Assembly (NCBI GenBank): GCA_963851085.1
Contig: CAWKNX010000011.1
Location: 248,001 to 312,000 of the forward strand
Length of the DNA: 64,000 nucleotides
Source of the DNA: DATFVJ01 sp963851085
GTDB lineage: Bacteria > Actinomycetota > Actinomycetes > Streptosporangiales > Streptosporangiaceae
Direction: 5' to 3'
A model generated the notes under the pieces. The model was not told where the DNA came from and did not search any database. It saw only the letters and a program-made list of their open reading frames with translations. Position numbers and translations under genes: made by a program. Shown one piece after another: positions 8,231 through 17,117 of the stretch; positions within the stretch are counted from its first letter, which is position 1; each line of letters begins with the position of its first letter.

Positions 8231-9169
8231 ATGACGTCCAGCGGGCTGGTGAGGGCGGTGACCGAGGTGGCCGACAAGAGCGGACCGGCCAACGCGGCGC
8301 AGGCGCAGCGGTGGAACGGCGAGAGCGGCCGTTACTGGATCGCTCACCGCGAGCAGCACCTGGCCGCACACCGGCGGCTCATCCCGCACCTGTTCGGCGC
8401 CGCGGGCATCTCGCCGGGGGAGCGGGTGCTTGACGTTGGCTGCGGGTGCGGCGCGACAACGATCGCGGCGGCACGGGCGGCGTCCGGCCCGGCCGCGGCA
8501 CGGCCGGACGCCGGCGCGCACGGCCCGGGTGCGGCGCGTTCGGGCGGCAGCGCGCTCGGGCTGGACCTGTCCGGGCCGATGCTGGCGGTGGCGCGGCGGC
8601 TCGCCGCCGAGGCCGGCGTGGCGAACGCCCACTTTGTGCAGGGCGACGCCCAGGTCTACCCGCTGCGCAGGGACTTCTACCACGTGATGATCAGCAGCTT
8701 CGGCGTCATGTTCTTCGACGACCCGGCCGCGGCGTTCACGAACATCGCCGCCGCGCTGCGGCCGCGCGGCCGCCTGGCCTTCTTGTGCTGGCAGGACGAC
8801 ACGCGCAACGAGATGTTCGCGATCCCACTGCGCGCTATCTCGGCCCACACGCGGCTGCCCGGCCCAGCAGGCGACCTCTTCGCCGACCCGCACCAGGTCG
8901 CGGAACTGCTGTCCGGCGCGGGCTGCGTGGACATCCAGATCGACGCGGTCACCGAGCCGGCCTGGATGGGATCCGACGTCACTGACGTGATGAGCTACGT
9001 CCGCGGCATGCGCACCCTCCACCGCTTCGCAGCCGAGGTCCGGGACGAGGCACTGATCGGGCGAGTGCTTGCGACCGCCGCCGAACAGTACGCTGCCCGC
9101 CAGCGCCCCGACGGAATCTGGGTTCGCGCCGCCGCCTGGCTGGTCACCGCCCGTCGAGGCGGATCGTAG
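8231..9169 (+). CDS. Class I SAM-dependent methyltransferase (UbiE/COQ5-like)
   Basis: 312 residues. The N-terminus (AQAQRWNGESGRYWIAHREQ) and RVLDVGCGCGATTIAAA (motif I), LGLDLSGPML, GDAQVYPL and RPRGRLAFLCWQDD are typical of ubiquinone/menaquinone-type methyltransferases found in actinobacterial accessory regions. Unusual: about 23 Ala/Gly/Pro-rich residues (from SGPAAARPDAG onward, roughly residues 87-109) are inserted between motif I and the strand carrying the acidic SAM ligand, lengthening a loop; the frame is intact. The first Met is at 8231, with in-frame GTG alternatives downstream. The 260 bases before it hold no recognisable gene. Confidence 0.85.
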   Translation: MTSSGLVRAVTEVADKSGPANAAQAQRWNGESGRYWIAHREQHLAAHRRLIPHLFGAAGISPGERVLDVGCGCGATTIAAARAASGPAAARPDAGAHGPGAARSGGSALGLDLSGPMLAVARRLAAEAGVANAHFVQGDAQVYPLRRDFYHVMISSFGVMFFDDPAAAFTNIAAALRPRGRLAFLCWQDDTRNEMFAIPLRAISAHTRLPGPAGDLFADPHQVAELLSGAGCVDIQIDAVTEPAWMGSDVTDVMSYVRGMRTLHRFAAEVRDEALIGRVLATAAEQYAARQRPDGIWVRAAAWLVTARRGGS

Positions 9170-9372
9170 CTGCCGCCGAAGCTGTGGCCGGCCTAAGAGG
9201 TCGCGCGGATAGGGCGTCGTTTGGTCCCCTGGGATCTCCCATACGTTGCATGATGATCGGGGCGGCGGCCAGCACGATAAGCGCACTCCGGCGGCGTCGA
9301 CGCGACGGCGCGGACGAGCCCAGGCAGCACTGCACCCTTCACATGATCTTGAAACAGGCAGGGAGAACCGAC

Positions 9373-9939
9373 ATGGACATGGCCGCGCTGATCGCCTGGG
9401 TCATTACCGCGCTTGGCGGCAGCTACCTGCTCGTCACCTGGCTGATACGCGGCGGCATGCGGCAGCAGAAGACCGGCGCCACGAACTTCCCCGCAACGCT
9501 GATCTTAGGGCACTTCCTGCTCGCGGCGTCGGGGCTCATCACCTGGACCGCCTACCTGCTCACCGACATAACGGGCCTGGCGTGGACCGCGTTGATCGCC
9601 CTCCTGCTCGTCATCGTGCTCGGCCTCACGATGTTCTTCCGCTGGGGTGGTGACACCGAGCAAGCCGGGGGCGCTGCCCGCGCGAGCGCGCCTGACACCA
9701 CCGAGGACGCCGGTCCACGGCAGGACACGGCCCGGGGTGCCGTCCCGCGGCGCGGCGCCTCGCTGGGACTCGGCTCCGCGCCGGGCATGACGAGCAGCGC
9801 GGCTACCACCACGGCACGCAAGGAAGCGGAGCATCCGGCGGAGAGCCACTTCCCGATCGCGGTTGTCGCTGGCCACGGCGCGTTTGCCGTCAGCACGCTC
9901 GTGGTTGTCGTGCTCGCCACCCTCGGCGTCGGGAGCTGA
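9373..9939 (+). CDS. Small multi-pass membrane protein, unknown function
   Basis: 188 residues. Three hydrophobic helices near the N-terminus (MDMAALIAWVITALGGSYLL; ATLILGHFLLAASGLITW; WTALIALLLVIVLGLTMFF), a charged, low-complexity cytoplasmic or outer loop, and a fourth C-terminal helix (AFAVSTLVVVVLATLGV). GGGAGA (9361-9366) lies six bases before ATG 9373; longer reading is Arg-rich and implausible. No known domain recognised. It stands alone between two oppositely placed genes. Confidence 0.7.
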   Translation: MDMAALIAWVITALGGSYLLVTWLIRGGMRQQKTGATNFPATLILGHFLLAASGLITWTAYLLTDITGLAWTALIALLLVIVLGLTMFFRWGGDTEQAGGAARASAPDTTEDAGPRQDTARGAVPRRGASLGLGSAPGMTSSAATTTARKEAEHPAESHFPIAVVAGHGAFAVSTLVVVVLATLGVGS

Positions 9940-10270
9940 GCAAGGTCCGGCGCATTGCAGCCCAATGCCGCGGTAGCAGCCGGCCCGTCGGCCGGCCCGA
10001 ACGGCCGTGGCCGGTGACAATGCGGTGTCAGCCCGCGCCGCCGTTCGGGATTAGATCCGGCCGTCTGGAAGCTCGGGTTTGGACCTGCGGCGGCTGATGG
10101 TAGACCGGAGTCATGCGGATGCGGGGCCGCCCGTCGTCTCGGCCGAACTTGTCGGCAGCGAGGCCGGCTTCCGGGGCTGGCTGCATGCCGCCATCCGCCC
10201 CAATGGCGTGACGTCACGACCGCTGCTGCCAGTTGTCTTCGCCGAGTTGGCCTGCGGGCCGCGGCCGCGG
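9940..10270. other. Gene-poor spacer
   Basis: 331 bases between the membrane protein and the end of the AlkZ-like gene. Open frames exist on both strands but have no recognisable motif or plausible ribosome site; I see no repeat or RNA gene. Confidence 0.4.
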
Positions 10271-11446
10271 TCAGGCGATCGGCGCGAAGCGGATGTCGTG
10301 AGCCTCGGCGTCGGGCGCGGCGAAGGCCAGCAGGCGCTCACCTTCGCTCGTGATGGCGTCACGATCGCGGTTGCTGGCGAGCTCGAACAGCTCAATGATC
10401 AGCGCCGCGGAGCCGCGAGATCGGGTGATCCGCCAGATGCCGACGGCGAACCCGTCGATCAGCACGGTTCCGGGGAAAATGCCGTTCTTGGTGAACAGCC
10501 GCCTGCGGTTGTCGTCGGTGATGACGCGGGTGCGGTCGGCGTGCGAGAGGACCAGGTTGTCGAACTCGGCGACGAGGCGCACCGGCGCTGGGTGATCGGG
10601 GTGGGGCCGCGCGGCCTCGGGCAGGTCGAACAGCTCGGTTCCCTGCTCGCTGCGGAAGCGGCGCAGGCCCGGCCGGAGCCGCTCCATGACCTCGCGAAGC
10701 CCGGTCAGCCCGGACCAGGCCTGGACGTCCTTGACGCTGGCCGGGCCGAACGCGGCGAGATAACGCGTGAGAACGCTGTCCAGTGACAGGCCACCGAGGC
10801 GGGCAGACCCCAGCCAGGACTGCGCGGAGGTGTGCCGGGCTTGCCCGGCGCGGCCCCAGACGGCGCGCGGCGGGACCTGGACAAGCGGAACCAGGGCGCG
10901 CACGCCCTGGGCGAGAGCGGACGGGGCGTGGCCGGTCCATCGCTCCGCCAGCGATGCCCCAAGCTCACTGAATGTCCTCGGTTTCGCATCCACCAGCGCG
11001 CGCCCGGCAGCCGCGAGCGCCCCGGTGTCGACACCCGTCAGCTGCTTGCCGAACACGGTATTCAGCTGGCGCTCGAAGACGGGCTGAAGCAGTGGGCGCA
11101 GCAGCAGGCAGTCGCGGGCCGAGACGAGGTGGAGGGTACCGCGCATCAGCGCGATGCGGACCACCCTGCGCTCGACGATCAGCTCGGCCAGCTCACCCGG
11201 GTGGAAGCCCTCCAGGCGCGACCACAGGCCGTAATAGGGCGGGAACGGCGCCTGGGCCTGGAGGCCGACAAGATGCTCGACCAACCCGATCACCCGCTCG
11301 GCCCGTGCGCCCTCCGCGGGCACGGATGCACGGCCAAGCAACATCTGCCGGTCCAGGAGAGCGCGGTTGAGCGCCCGCCGGCTCAGCACCTCACCACGCA
11401 AAGGTATCCTTCCCGCCCGCTCATTCCCGTTCCCGCCTGCAACCAC
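10271..11446 (-). CDS. Winged-helix DNA-binding (HTH_42) protein, AlkZ/YcaQ-like DNA glycosylase family
   Basis: 391 residues. The family contains AlkZ and YcaQ, glycosylases that unhook interstrand crosslinks and excise bulky azinomycin-type adducts. The GLQAQ motif at residues 61-65 places Gln63 and Gln65 at the catalytic QxQ of that family; winged-helix segments follow, and the C-terminal beta barrel (RLVAEFDNLVLSHADRTRVI, FPGTVLIDGFAVGIWRI) is typical. The exact lesion or substrate is unknown. The start is uncertain: GTG 11446 gives the full length, but an internal GTG at residue 20 (VLSRRALN) is closer to the usual N-terminus. Confidence 0.82.
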   Translation of the reverse strand: MVAGGNGNERAGRIPLRGEVLSRRALNRALLDRQMLLGRASVPAEGARAERVIGLVEHLVGLQAQAPFPPYYGLWSRLEGFHPGELAELIVERRVVRIALMRGTLHLVSARDCLLLRPLLQPVFERQLNTVFGKQLTGVDTGALAAAGRALVDAKPRTFSELGASLAERWTGHAPSALAQGVRALVPLVQVPPRAVWGRAGQARHTSAQSWLGSARLGGLSLDSVLTRYLAAFGPASVKDVQAWSGLTGLREVMERLRPGLRRFRSEQGTELFDLPEAARPHPDHPAPVRLVAEFDNLVLSHADRTRVITDDNRRRLFTKNGIFPGTVLIDGFAVGIWRITRSRGSAALIIELFELASNRDRDAITSEGERLLAFAAPDAEAHDIRFAPIA

Positions 11447-11549
11447 GATCTCACGGTGGTATCACCGTCCGCTCATGCGTGATCCGGCGTTCGGCGCTTG
11501 CCGATCGGGGCCGTTGCGGGATCAAGCGCGGACTTGCCAGAATCGGCGC

Positions 11550-11927
11550 GTGCTAGAAATCGGGGTGGTCGTGCTGGGCGTCACCGATGTGCGGCGGGCC
11601 GCCCAATTCTGGCGCCAGGCGCTGGGCTACGAACTGCGCGAGGATGGATTCGGCGGCTGGGCGACGATACTCACGCCGCCAGGTGGCGCCGGAACCAAGC
11701 TCGCGCTTCAGCGTAGTGACACGCCACCGGAGGAGCACCCGCGCCTGCACCTGGACCTGCACGTGGCCGATGCGGCGGGGCAAGCGGCCGAGGCCGCGCG
11801 CCTCATGTCGCTTGGCGCCGAACGGGTCGACTGGGACAGCTATCCGGACGACCCGGACTTCGTTGTGCTGTCAGATCCTGACGGCAACCGCTTCTGCATC
11901 GTCGACCTGAGCCACGAGCAGCACTGA
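11550..11927 (+). CDS. VOC (glyoxalase/bleomycin-resistance) family protein
   Basis: 125 residues in a single VOC module pair: EIGVVVLGVTDVRRAAQFWRQALGYEL opens the fold and FVVLSDPDGNRFCIVDL closes it. These proteins use a betaalphabetabetabeta scaffold for metal-dependent lyase, dioxygenase or drug-binding roles; the His/Glu metal set is only partly evident (HLDLHV), so the activity is open. GTG 11550 is chosen because the fold starts immediately; an upstream extension would be non-homologous. It ends 17 bases from the convergent KAP NTPase gene. Confidence 0.83.
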   Translation: MLEIGVVVLGVTDVRRAAQFWRQALGYELREDGFGGWATILTPPGGAGTKLALQRSDTPPEEHPRLHLDLHVADAAGQAAEAARLMSLGAERVDWDSYPDDPDFVVLSDPDGNRFCIVDLSHEQH

Positions 11928-11944
11928 TGGCGAGCATGGGCTGG

Positions 11945-13579
11945 CTACGCTTCAGATGTCGCCCCCACATGCGTCTGCCTGCGCAGGTCACGGAGCTGGG
12001 CGTCCAGCGTGTCGAGCAGCGGAGCCGCCTTGGCGGCCCACCGCTTCACGAAATCGGCCTGGTCCGGCGCGGCTGGGTCGGCGCCGGTTAGTTCGCGCAC
12101 GACCGTGTCGAGCTGTTTGACCGCGCCCTCTAGCTGCGGCGCGTACGAGGAACGCCTGACGGTCAGATCAAGCAGGCGCTGGACATCACCCGGGACAGTC
12201 TTGGCCGCCTCGGCTACGGACAGCTCACCGGAGGTGAGTTCGTGGCTGGCCTTCCGGACCCGGTTCACCATCGTCTGCGCCTCGAGCAGGGACGGGTCGC
12301 TGGAGTGGGTGGATTCGGCGGCCGACACGTACGATTGCAGGTCAGCGCAGTCGAGTATGGGCCTGGCGTGGCTGCCGAGGTACTGCAGGAAACGTGGCGG
12401 GAGGGCGAGTTTCTTGCCGGACAGCCACACGGCGTCCGGCGCGGGATCGGCCATCTCTCGCAGCGTGATCTGGAACAGTTGAGGGTCCGCGGCGAGGTGC
12501 TCATAGAGTTCGCGCCAGTCTGGTCGGAAGCTCATGCACTGCAGCGCGAGCACGACGTTCGGATCGAGTTGCGGGCCAAGCCGCGCGCTGAGCATCTTCA
12601 ACTGCAGGATGTAGCTGTTGATGAGCCGTTTGACCTCGCGCGGATTGACGGAATCCTCGCCCGGCAGGAACTCGAGGTGACGCCGCAGGTTCAGGTCGAA
12701 GTCCATGAGCTGCGCGTCGCCGAGGTCAGCGTTGTCCGCCACGACGGTAAGGTAATCCTGCAACTGGTCAGTGCTGATCCGGGGCAGCGCGAAGGGCACC
12801 TGAAAGATCTTTTTTACGTAATCGATCCCGCTGACCGCGGCCTGCGGACTCGCGCCGTCGAGCGTTCCGTACTTTACCGCCACCGCTCGTTCCGCAATCG
12901 CCTGGTCGAGCCCTACGATAAACACGCAACCTTCGACGTCGAAGAACAGCTTCATTGACTCGAGGACGTCGAGGGCATTCGACGGCAGGCACCTGTCGAG
13001 GTCGTCGACAAAAACAGCCACCCGCCGGGTGCCGCCGGCCGAAAACTCCCGAATCGCATCACGGAGCATTACGAACCCCGCCTGGTAGAACGACAGCGAC
13101 TCAGTACCGTTGTCGTTCTCCGCCTTCAGCGCGGCGAGCATCTTGCCCGGCTCCAACTGCGCCTGCACGCCCGCCACCCTGGCCGACACGGTCAGGCCGG
13201 CCAGGAACGCGCGTCCAGCGCGCCCGATCGCCGCTGCGGCGGTTCGCGCGGGCCCTGACATCGCGGCCCGCTCGCTGGCCAGTTCGTCGAGCGCTTCGCG
13301 GAGCACATCGAGCAGCGGCACGATCAGATGTGGCTCCCGCTCGTACCGCCACGCGGTGAACCATACGGTCACCACGTCGTCCAGGCTGGCCAAGTGCCTC
13401 TCGATCGCCCGCATCAGCGTGGTCTTGCCCGAACCCCAGCTCCCGAAGATGCCGACGGCGAACTCGGCCCGGCTGTGCACGACCATCTCGGCAAGTGCCG
13501 AAGCGTAGTCGCCGTACCCGAGCCCAGGCACGTCAGCCGGATCGTCGAGAAGAACCTTGAAATCCGTATAGGTATCCAC
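11945..13579 (-). CDS. KAP family P-loop NTPase
   Basis: 544 residues. Walker A GSWGSGKTT near residues 46-54 and Walker B VAVFVDDLDR near 187-196 define the STAND-like KAP class; WFTAWRYEREPHL is also diagnostic. Between them is an Ala-rich segment (about 110-150), where other KAP proteins carry transmembrane helices, but hydrophobicity here is too low to call one. The C-terminal third has the usual NPREVKRLINSY helix and a helical tail. KAP NTPases occur in membrane-associated signalling and in anti-phage loci; nothing here pairs it with a nuclease or toxin. GTG 13579 has GGAGG six bases upstream and is preferred over TTG 13585. Confidence 0.88.
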   Translation of the reverse strand: MDTYTDFKVLLDDPADVPGLGYGDYASALAEMVVHSRAEFAVGIFGSWGSGKTTLMRAIERHLASLDDVVTVWFTAWRYEREPHLIVPLLDVLREALDELASERAAMSGPARTAAAAIGRAGRAFLAGLTVSARVAGVQAQLEPGKMLAALKAENDNGTESLSFYQAGFVMLRDAIREFSAGGTRRVAVFVDDLDRCLPSNALDVLESMKLFFDVEGCVFIVGLDQAIAERAVAVKYGTLDGASPQAAVSGIDYVKKIFQVPFALPRISTDQLQDYLTVVADNADLGDAQLMDFDLNLRRHLEFLPGEDSVNPREVKRLINSYILQLKMLSARLGPQLDPNVVLALQCMSFRPDWRELYEHLAADPQLFQITLREMADPAPDAVWLSGKKLALPPRFLQYLGSHARPILDCADLQSYVSAAESTHSSDPSLLEAQTMVNRVRKASHELTSGELSVAEAAKTVPGDVQRLLDLTVRRSSYAPQLEGAVKQLDTVVRELTGADPAAPDQADFVKRWAAKAAPLLDTLDAQLRDLRRQTHVGATSEA

Positions 13580-13970
13580 GGGCAACCTCCATCCCGAGGC
13601 TTGCGTCGGGGATCGAGCTCTCGCGACACGCTGGAGCAGGCACTCCGCAGCAGGCCCTTCATTGACGTAGGAGGACTGTGCTCAATGATTGATACAAACC
13701 GTACCTGGCCGAAGACACGGGGCCCGGCCTGACGATCGTCGCGCCCATCTGAAAAGGGAACCTCATGCGGGGATCCGCATCGTAGGTGTTGGATGCTTCC
13801 TGACGGCGGGCGGCCGATCCGGCATTCTGCGTGTGCCGATCGAGGCTAACCGGATGCGACCGCGTGCCGTCTTAGGTGGTGTCGTAAGTGGAGGTGCAGG
13901 TCCCCGCTACGCGGTGGTGGGGACCGCTGGTGATGAATGGAGCTGTGATCGTGCAGCACGGATCCGCGCG
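13580..13970. other. Intergenic region between divergent genes
   Basis: 391 bases between the KAP NTPase start and the lipoprotein start; both promoters must lie here. No convincing -35/-10 pair, repeat or RNA gene was recognised. An open frame continues upstream from 13971, but it encodes Arg/Gly-rich sequence without family features. Confidence 0.35.
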
Positions 13971-15650
13971 ATGAGCCCGCACAGCGACGGCGCCCATTTC
14001 GTGACGCGGCGCCGCGCCGGACTGCTGATGGCGCTGTCCGCTGTGGTGGGCGGCATCAGCGGATGTTCGGGCGCGGCCGCGCATTCAACCGGGGCGGACG
14101 TCCGCCTCACCGCCCATGTCCGGCCTCCGGCGTCGGCGGCATCGGTGCTGACCAGCACCGCAGCCGATGTGGTTGCGGCGGAAGTGGCACAGCAATTGTT
14201 CGCCTCGGCCCCCGTTGTGGTGGTCGCCAACACGAACCGTCCATCCGACCTGGCGGCTGCCCGCGGGCGAGCCCTGCGGGCACACGCGCCCCTGCTGCTC
14301 ACCGCGGCCCAGGTCGGCCCGGCGGCGGGCAGCGCGGCCGCAGTCGCCGCGGCGGCTGCGGCGGCGCACCCGGTGGCTGCGGTGGCGCACCCGGAGGCGT
14401 ATGCGGCGGCGCATGCGGCGGCCGGGACGATATCCACGCAAGCGCGCGGCACCGCTACGGCGGCGGACGCGGCGCTGCGTGCGGAGATCAACGACCTGCA
14501 TCCCCGCGCCGTGCTGGCTGTGGGCGTGGCGGTGAATGCGCTGTCGTCGCAGCTGCGGGGGATCCACGTGGTCACAGACCCGGCCAAGCTGCCCGCGACG
14601 AGCGCGCCCACACCACTCGGCCACGTCGCCCTGCTCGTGCGCGCGCGTGCCTCCGACGCCGCCACCATGGCGGCGGTGACGACCGCGGCGGCGGCGGGCG
14701 CGACGGTGGTGCCCGTCCGCGGCGACGACCCGCGGGCTGATCCCGCCGCGATCACGGCCCTCGCGGCGGCGCGGCCGCAGCACGTGCTCGCCATCGGGGC
14801 AGCCTTTGGGTCGGCCGCCCGGCTGGCGGCCCGCGTCGCGGTCGCGGCGACCGGCGTGCAATTGCCTGGCGGCGGCCAGGTCGTCTTCCCCGGACACCGG
14901 CTGGTCGCTCTCTACGGCCACCCCGGTGCTCCCGCCCTCGGCGCGCTCGGCCAGCAGGACCTGCCCGCCAGCATCGCGAGGGTGAGGAGGGTGGCCACGT
15001 CGTACCAGCCGCTGAGCAAGGTACCTGTGGTCCCCACCCTGGAGATCATCGCTACCGTGGCGCTGGGATCTCCAGGCAAGGACGGCAGCTACTCCGGCGA
15101 ATCGAGCGTGGCCTCGCTGCGCCCGTGGGTCAGCCGGGCGGCCGCCGCCGGGATGTACGTCGTGTTGGACCTCCAACCCGGGCGGGCCAGCCTGCTCGCC
15201 CAGGCCAAGCTGTACGAGCCGCTGCTGAGGCTGCCCGACGTCGGGCTGGCCCTGGACCCGGAGTGGAAGCTCCAGCGGGGGCAGGTGCCCTTGCGGCAGA
15301 TCGGCGGTGTCGACATCAGTGAGATCAACAGCGTGGTCAACTGGCTGGCCGGTCTCACCGCACGGCGCCATCTGCCGCAGAAACTGCTGGTGCTGCACCA
15401 GTTCAAGCTGTCGATGATCGGCCGCGAGCAGGACCTGGACACCAGTCATGACGATCTCGCGATCGTCGTCCACATGGACGGACAGGGCACGCCGTCCATG
15501 AAGCAGGCGACGTGGGACGCCGTCACCCAAGCCGCCCCGCCGGGCGTCTTCTTCGGCTGGAAGAACTTCTATGCGAAGGACAAGCCGACGCTGACCCCGC
15601 TTGAGACAATGGCGAAGACCCCGAAGCCGGTCATGATTTCGTATCAATGA
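13971..15650 (+). CDS. Large secreted lipoprotein with cell-wall-binding-like repeats, unknown function
   Basis: 559 residues. The N-terminus has twin Arg residues (VTRRRAGLL), a hydrophobic stretch and a lipobox GISGC, so export and lipid anchoring to the outer face of the membrane are likely, possibly through Tat. Residues about 75-330 are Ala-rich with repeated units such as VVVVANTNRPSDLAAARG and VLAVGVAVNALSSQL, reminiscent of cell-wall-binding repeat 2 modules. The C-terminal 250 residues (PVVPTLEIIATVALGSPG, MYVVLDLQPGRASLL, VFFGWKNFYAKDKP) look like a distinct alpha/beta domain shared by actinobacterial surface proteins, with no known activity. ATG 13971 is chosen because the signal peptide follows it. 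Confidence 0.75.
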   Translation: MSPHSDGAHFVTRRRAGLLMALSAVVGGISGCSGAAAHSTGADVRLTAHVRPPASAASVLTSTAADVVAAEVAQQLFASAPVVVVANTNRPSDLAAARGRALRAHAPLLLTAAQVGPAAGSAAAVAAAAAAAHPVAAVAHPEAYAAAHAAAGTISTQARGTATAADAALRAEINDLHPRAVLAVGVAVNALSSQLRGIHVVTDPAKLPATSAPTPLGHVALLVRARASDAATMAAVTTAAAAGATVVPVRGDDPRADPAAITALAAARPQHVLAIGAAFGSAARLAARVAVAATGVQLPGGGQVVFPGHRLVALYGHPGAPALGALGQQDLPASIARVRRVATSYQPLSKVPVVPTLEIIATVALGSPGKDGSYSGESSVASLRPWVSRAAAAGMYVVLDLQPGRASLLAQAKLYEPLLRLPDVGLALDPEWKLQRGQVPLRQIGGVDISEINSVVNWLAGLTARRHLPQKLLVLHQFKLSMIGREQDLDTSHDDLAIVVHMDGQGTPSMKQATWDAVTQAAPPGVFFGWKNFYAKDKPTLTPLETMAKTPKPVMISYQ

Positions 15651-16172
15651 TCACGCGGGTGTGCTGGGGCTACCAGAGGTCGCCGTCGCGCCAGTCGCAG
15701 CTGAGCTCGGCGGACAGAGGGTGCCAGCGTCCAGATCGGCGGTGTGCACGGTTCGAATCTCACTCACAGACACCATCCTCCCCGACTGCCCCTGCCCATG
15801 CGACATCGTTTCCGCGCGCTGTACTGCAGCCGGCGCGAGCGGTTGGGCCCGTGCCGCCGCTTCCCGCCACAACGGCTGTCGGCAACCATTTTTCCCAACG
15901 GCTGCGCGTGGCGCGCCGATCGGGGGTTGGGGTTCGTCCCCCGGGCTGGCAGAGCCCTGACGGCTGCCACATGGCGCGCCTGATCGCCTTGCGGTAGCGC
16001 CCGCGCCAGACACGGCCCGCCCGCCGGCAGCGGGCACAATGCCCCGCCTGCATCACCCGTCCCACCGACCACCCGTCCACCCGGTCTCCTGCGCGCGTTC
16101 CATGATCATGGTGGATGACTCTCTATATCCCACGGCTGCCAATATGTACTATCGCCTTTGACTCACAGCGGC
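15651..16172. other. Non-coding region with degenerate repeat copies
   Basis: About 520 bases with no plausible gene. Near 15880-15915 there is a degenerate copy of the CCGAACGGCTGC family (as CAACGGCTGTCGG and CCAACGGCTGCGCG). At 15943-15965 a CCGGGCTGGCAGAGCCCTGA segment resembles 22255-22272. A 12-bp palindrome CCATGATCATGG lies near 16100. A GGTTCGAATC string near 15753 looks like a tRNA T-loop but does not fold. Confidence 0.5.
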
Positions 16173-16345
16173 TTTCATGATCGCGGTAACTTTTCCGCAC
16201 ATATCGCCGAGAAGTTACCGCGATCATGAAACCCGGCGTTGCCCGGGCCGCGGCCGTCGCCTGGATCATGATCCATGGCCCGTTCGGCACCGGATGCGCG
16301 GGTGATGCGCCACGATCATGAAAAAGGGCGAAAGAGAGCATCCGC
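16173..16345. repeat. Long-hairpin dispersed element, copy 1
   Basis: Perfect 20-bp arms TTTCATGATCGCGGTAACTT (16173-16192) and its complement (16212-16231) with a 19-base loop, followed by about 110 bases (starting ACCCGGCG, containing a GGATCATGATCC palindrome and GGTGATGCGCCA) that recur after copy 2 at 24093 and in part after copy 3 at 33945. It is AT-richer than its surroundings and has no open frame. It behaves like a MITE/REP element or a structured RNA. Confidence 0.8.
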
Positions 16346-16600
16346 AGCCGACGCCGCTTTTCGCCACAGAAGCAATGGGCAACCATTTTGCGCCTGCACC
16401 CGGCTACCGTGGAACTGTGCCGGGCGCTCCCTAACGTCCGTCACGCCTCGTGACTGCTCGTCAAGGACCGTCAACGCGATTGGTGTCATGCGGAATGGGT
16501 TTCGCTGCGGCGCTGCGCGCGGCCAGGGACCGGCGCGATATCAGCGGGTGCGCGCTCGCCCGCAGGGTCCCGTGCCATAGATCGCTGATTCTCGATACGT

Positions 16601-16988
16601 CGCCCCGTGCCCTCGCATCGTGCCGCCGCCCCGTGCCCTCGCACCCCGTGCCCGCCGCCGCCCCGTGCCGCCGCCCCGTGCCGCCGCTCCGTGCCGCCGC
16701 CCCGTGCCCTCGCTCCGTGCCGCCGCCCCGTGCCCTCGCTCCGTGCCGCCGCCCCGTGCCGCCGCTCCGTGCCGCCGCTCCGTGCCGCCGCCCCGTGCCC
16801 TCGCTCCGTGCTGCCGCTCCGTGCCCTCGCTCCGTGCTGCCGCTCCGTGCCCTCGCTCCGTGCTGCCGCTCCGTGCCCCTCGCCCCGTGCCGCCGCCCCG
16901 TGCCCTCGCCCCGTGCCGCCGCCCCGTGCCCTCGCCCCCGTGCCGCCGCCCCGTGCCGCCGCCCCGTGCCCTCGCTCCGTGCCGCCGG
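16601..16988. repeat. 12-bp minisatellite (about 32 copies)
   Basis: Uninterrupted run of 12-base units in three variants, CCGTGCCGCCGC, CCGTGCCCTCGC and CCGTGCTGCCGC, with C/T wobble in the final positions and a few slips of one base. Because the unit is a multiple of three, long frames stay open on both strands, but they encode only low-complexity Arg/Pro/Ala or Gly/Arg/His peptide. It ends 129 bases before the TOPRIM gene. Confidence 0.9.
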
Positions 16989-17117
16989 GCGGTTTCGCAC
17001 CGGCCACTGCCCACCGGCGACAGCCACGGCACCCAAACTCGCGCACGGCAAGTGCTCGAGCCTGACCGTTTCCATCTTGGCGGATCGGGGTGACAATGGG
17101 AGCACAGGATCGCTGAT

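Noticed and set aside
7550..9286. A 578-codon minus-strand open frame across the aldo/keto reductase and methyltransferase genes
   Set aside because: It is antisense to two clear enzymes, has no recognisable domain and owes its length to high GC content.
10079..10786. A 235-codon plus-strand open frame opposite the AlkZ-like gene
   Set aside because: Most of it is antisense to a recognised protein and the remainder has no motif.
15745..15777. GGTTCGAATC string followed by CACC, like the end of a tRNA gene
   Set aside because: The five bases before the loop cannot pair with the five after it, no acceptor or anticodon stem is found upstream, so no tRNA or att site can be supported.
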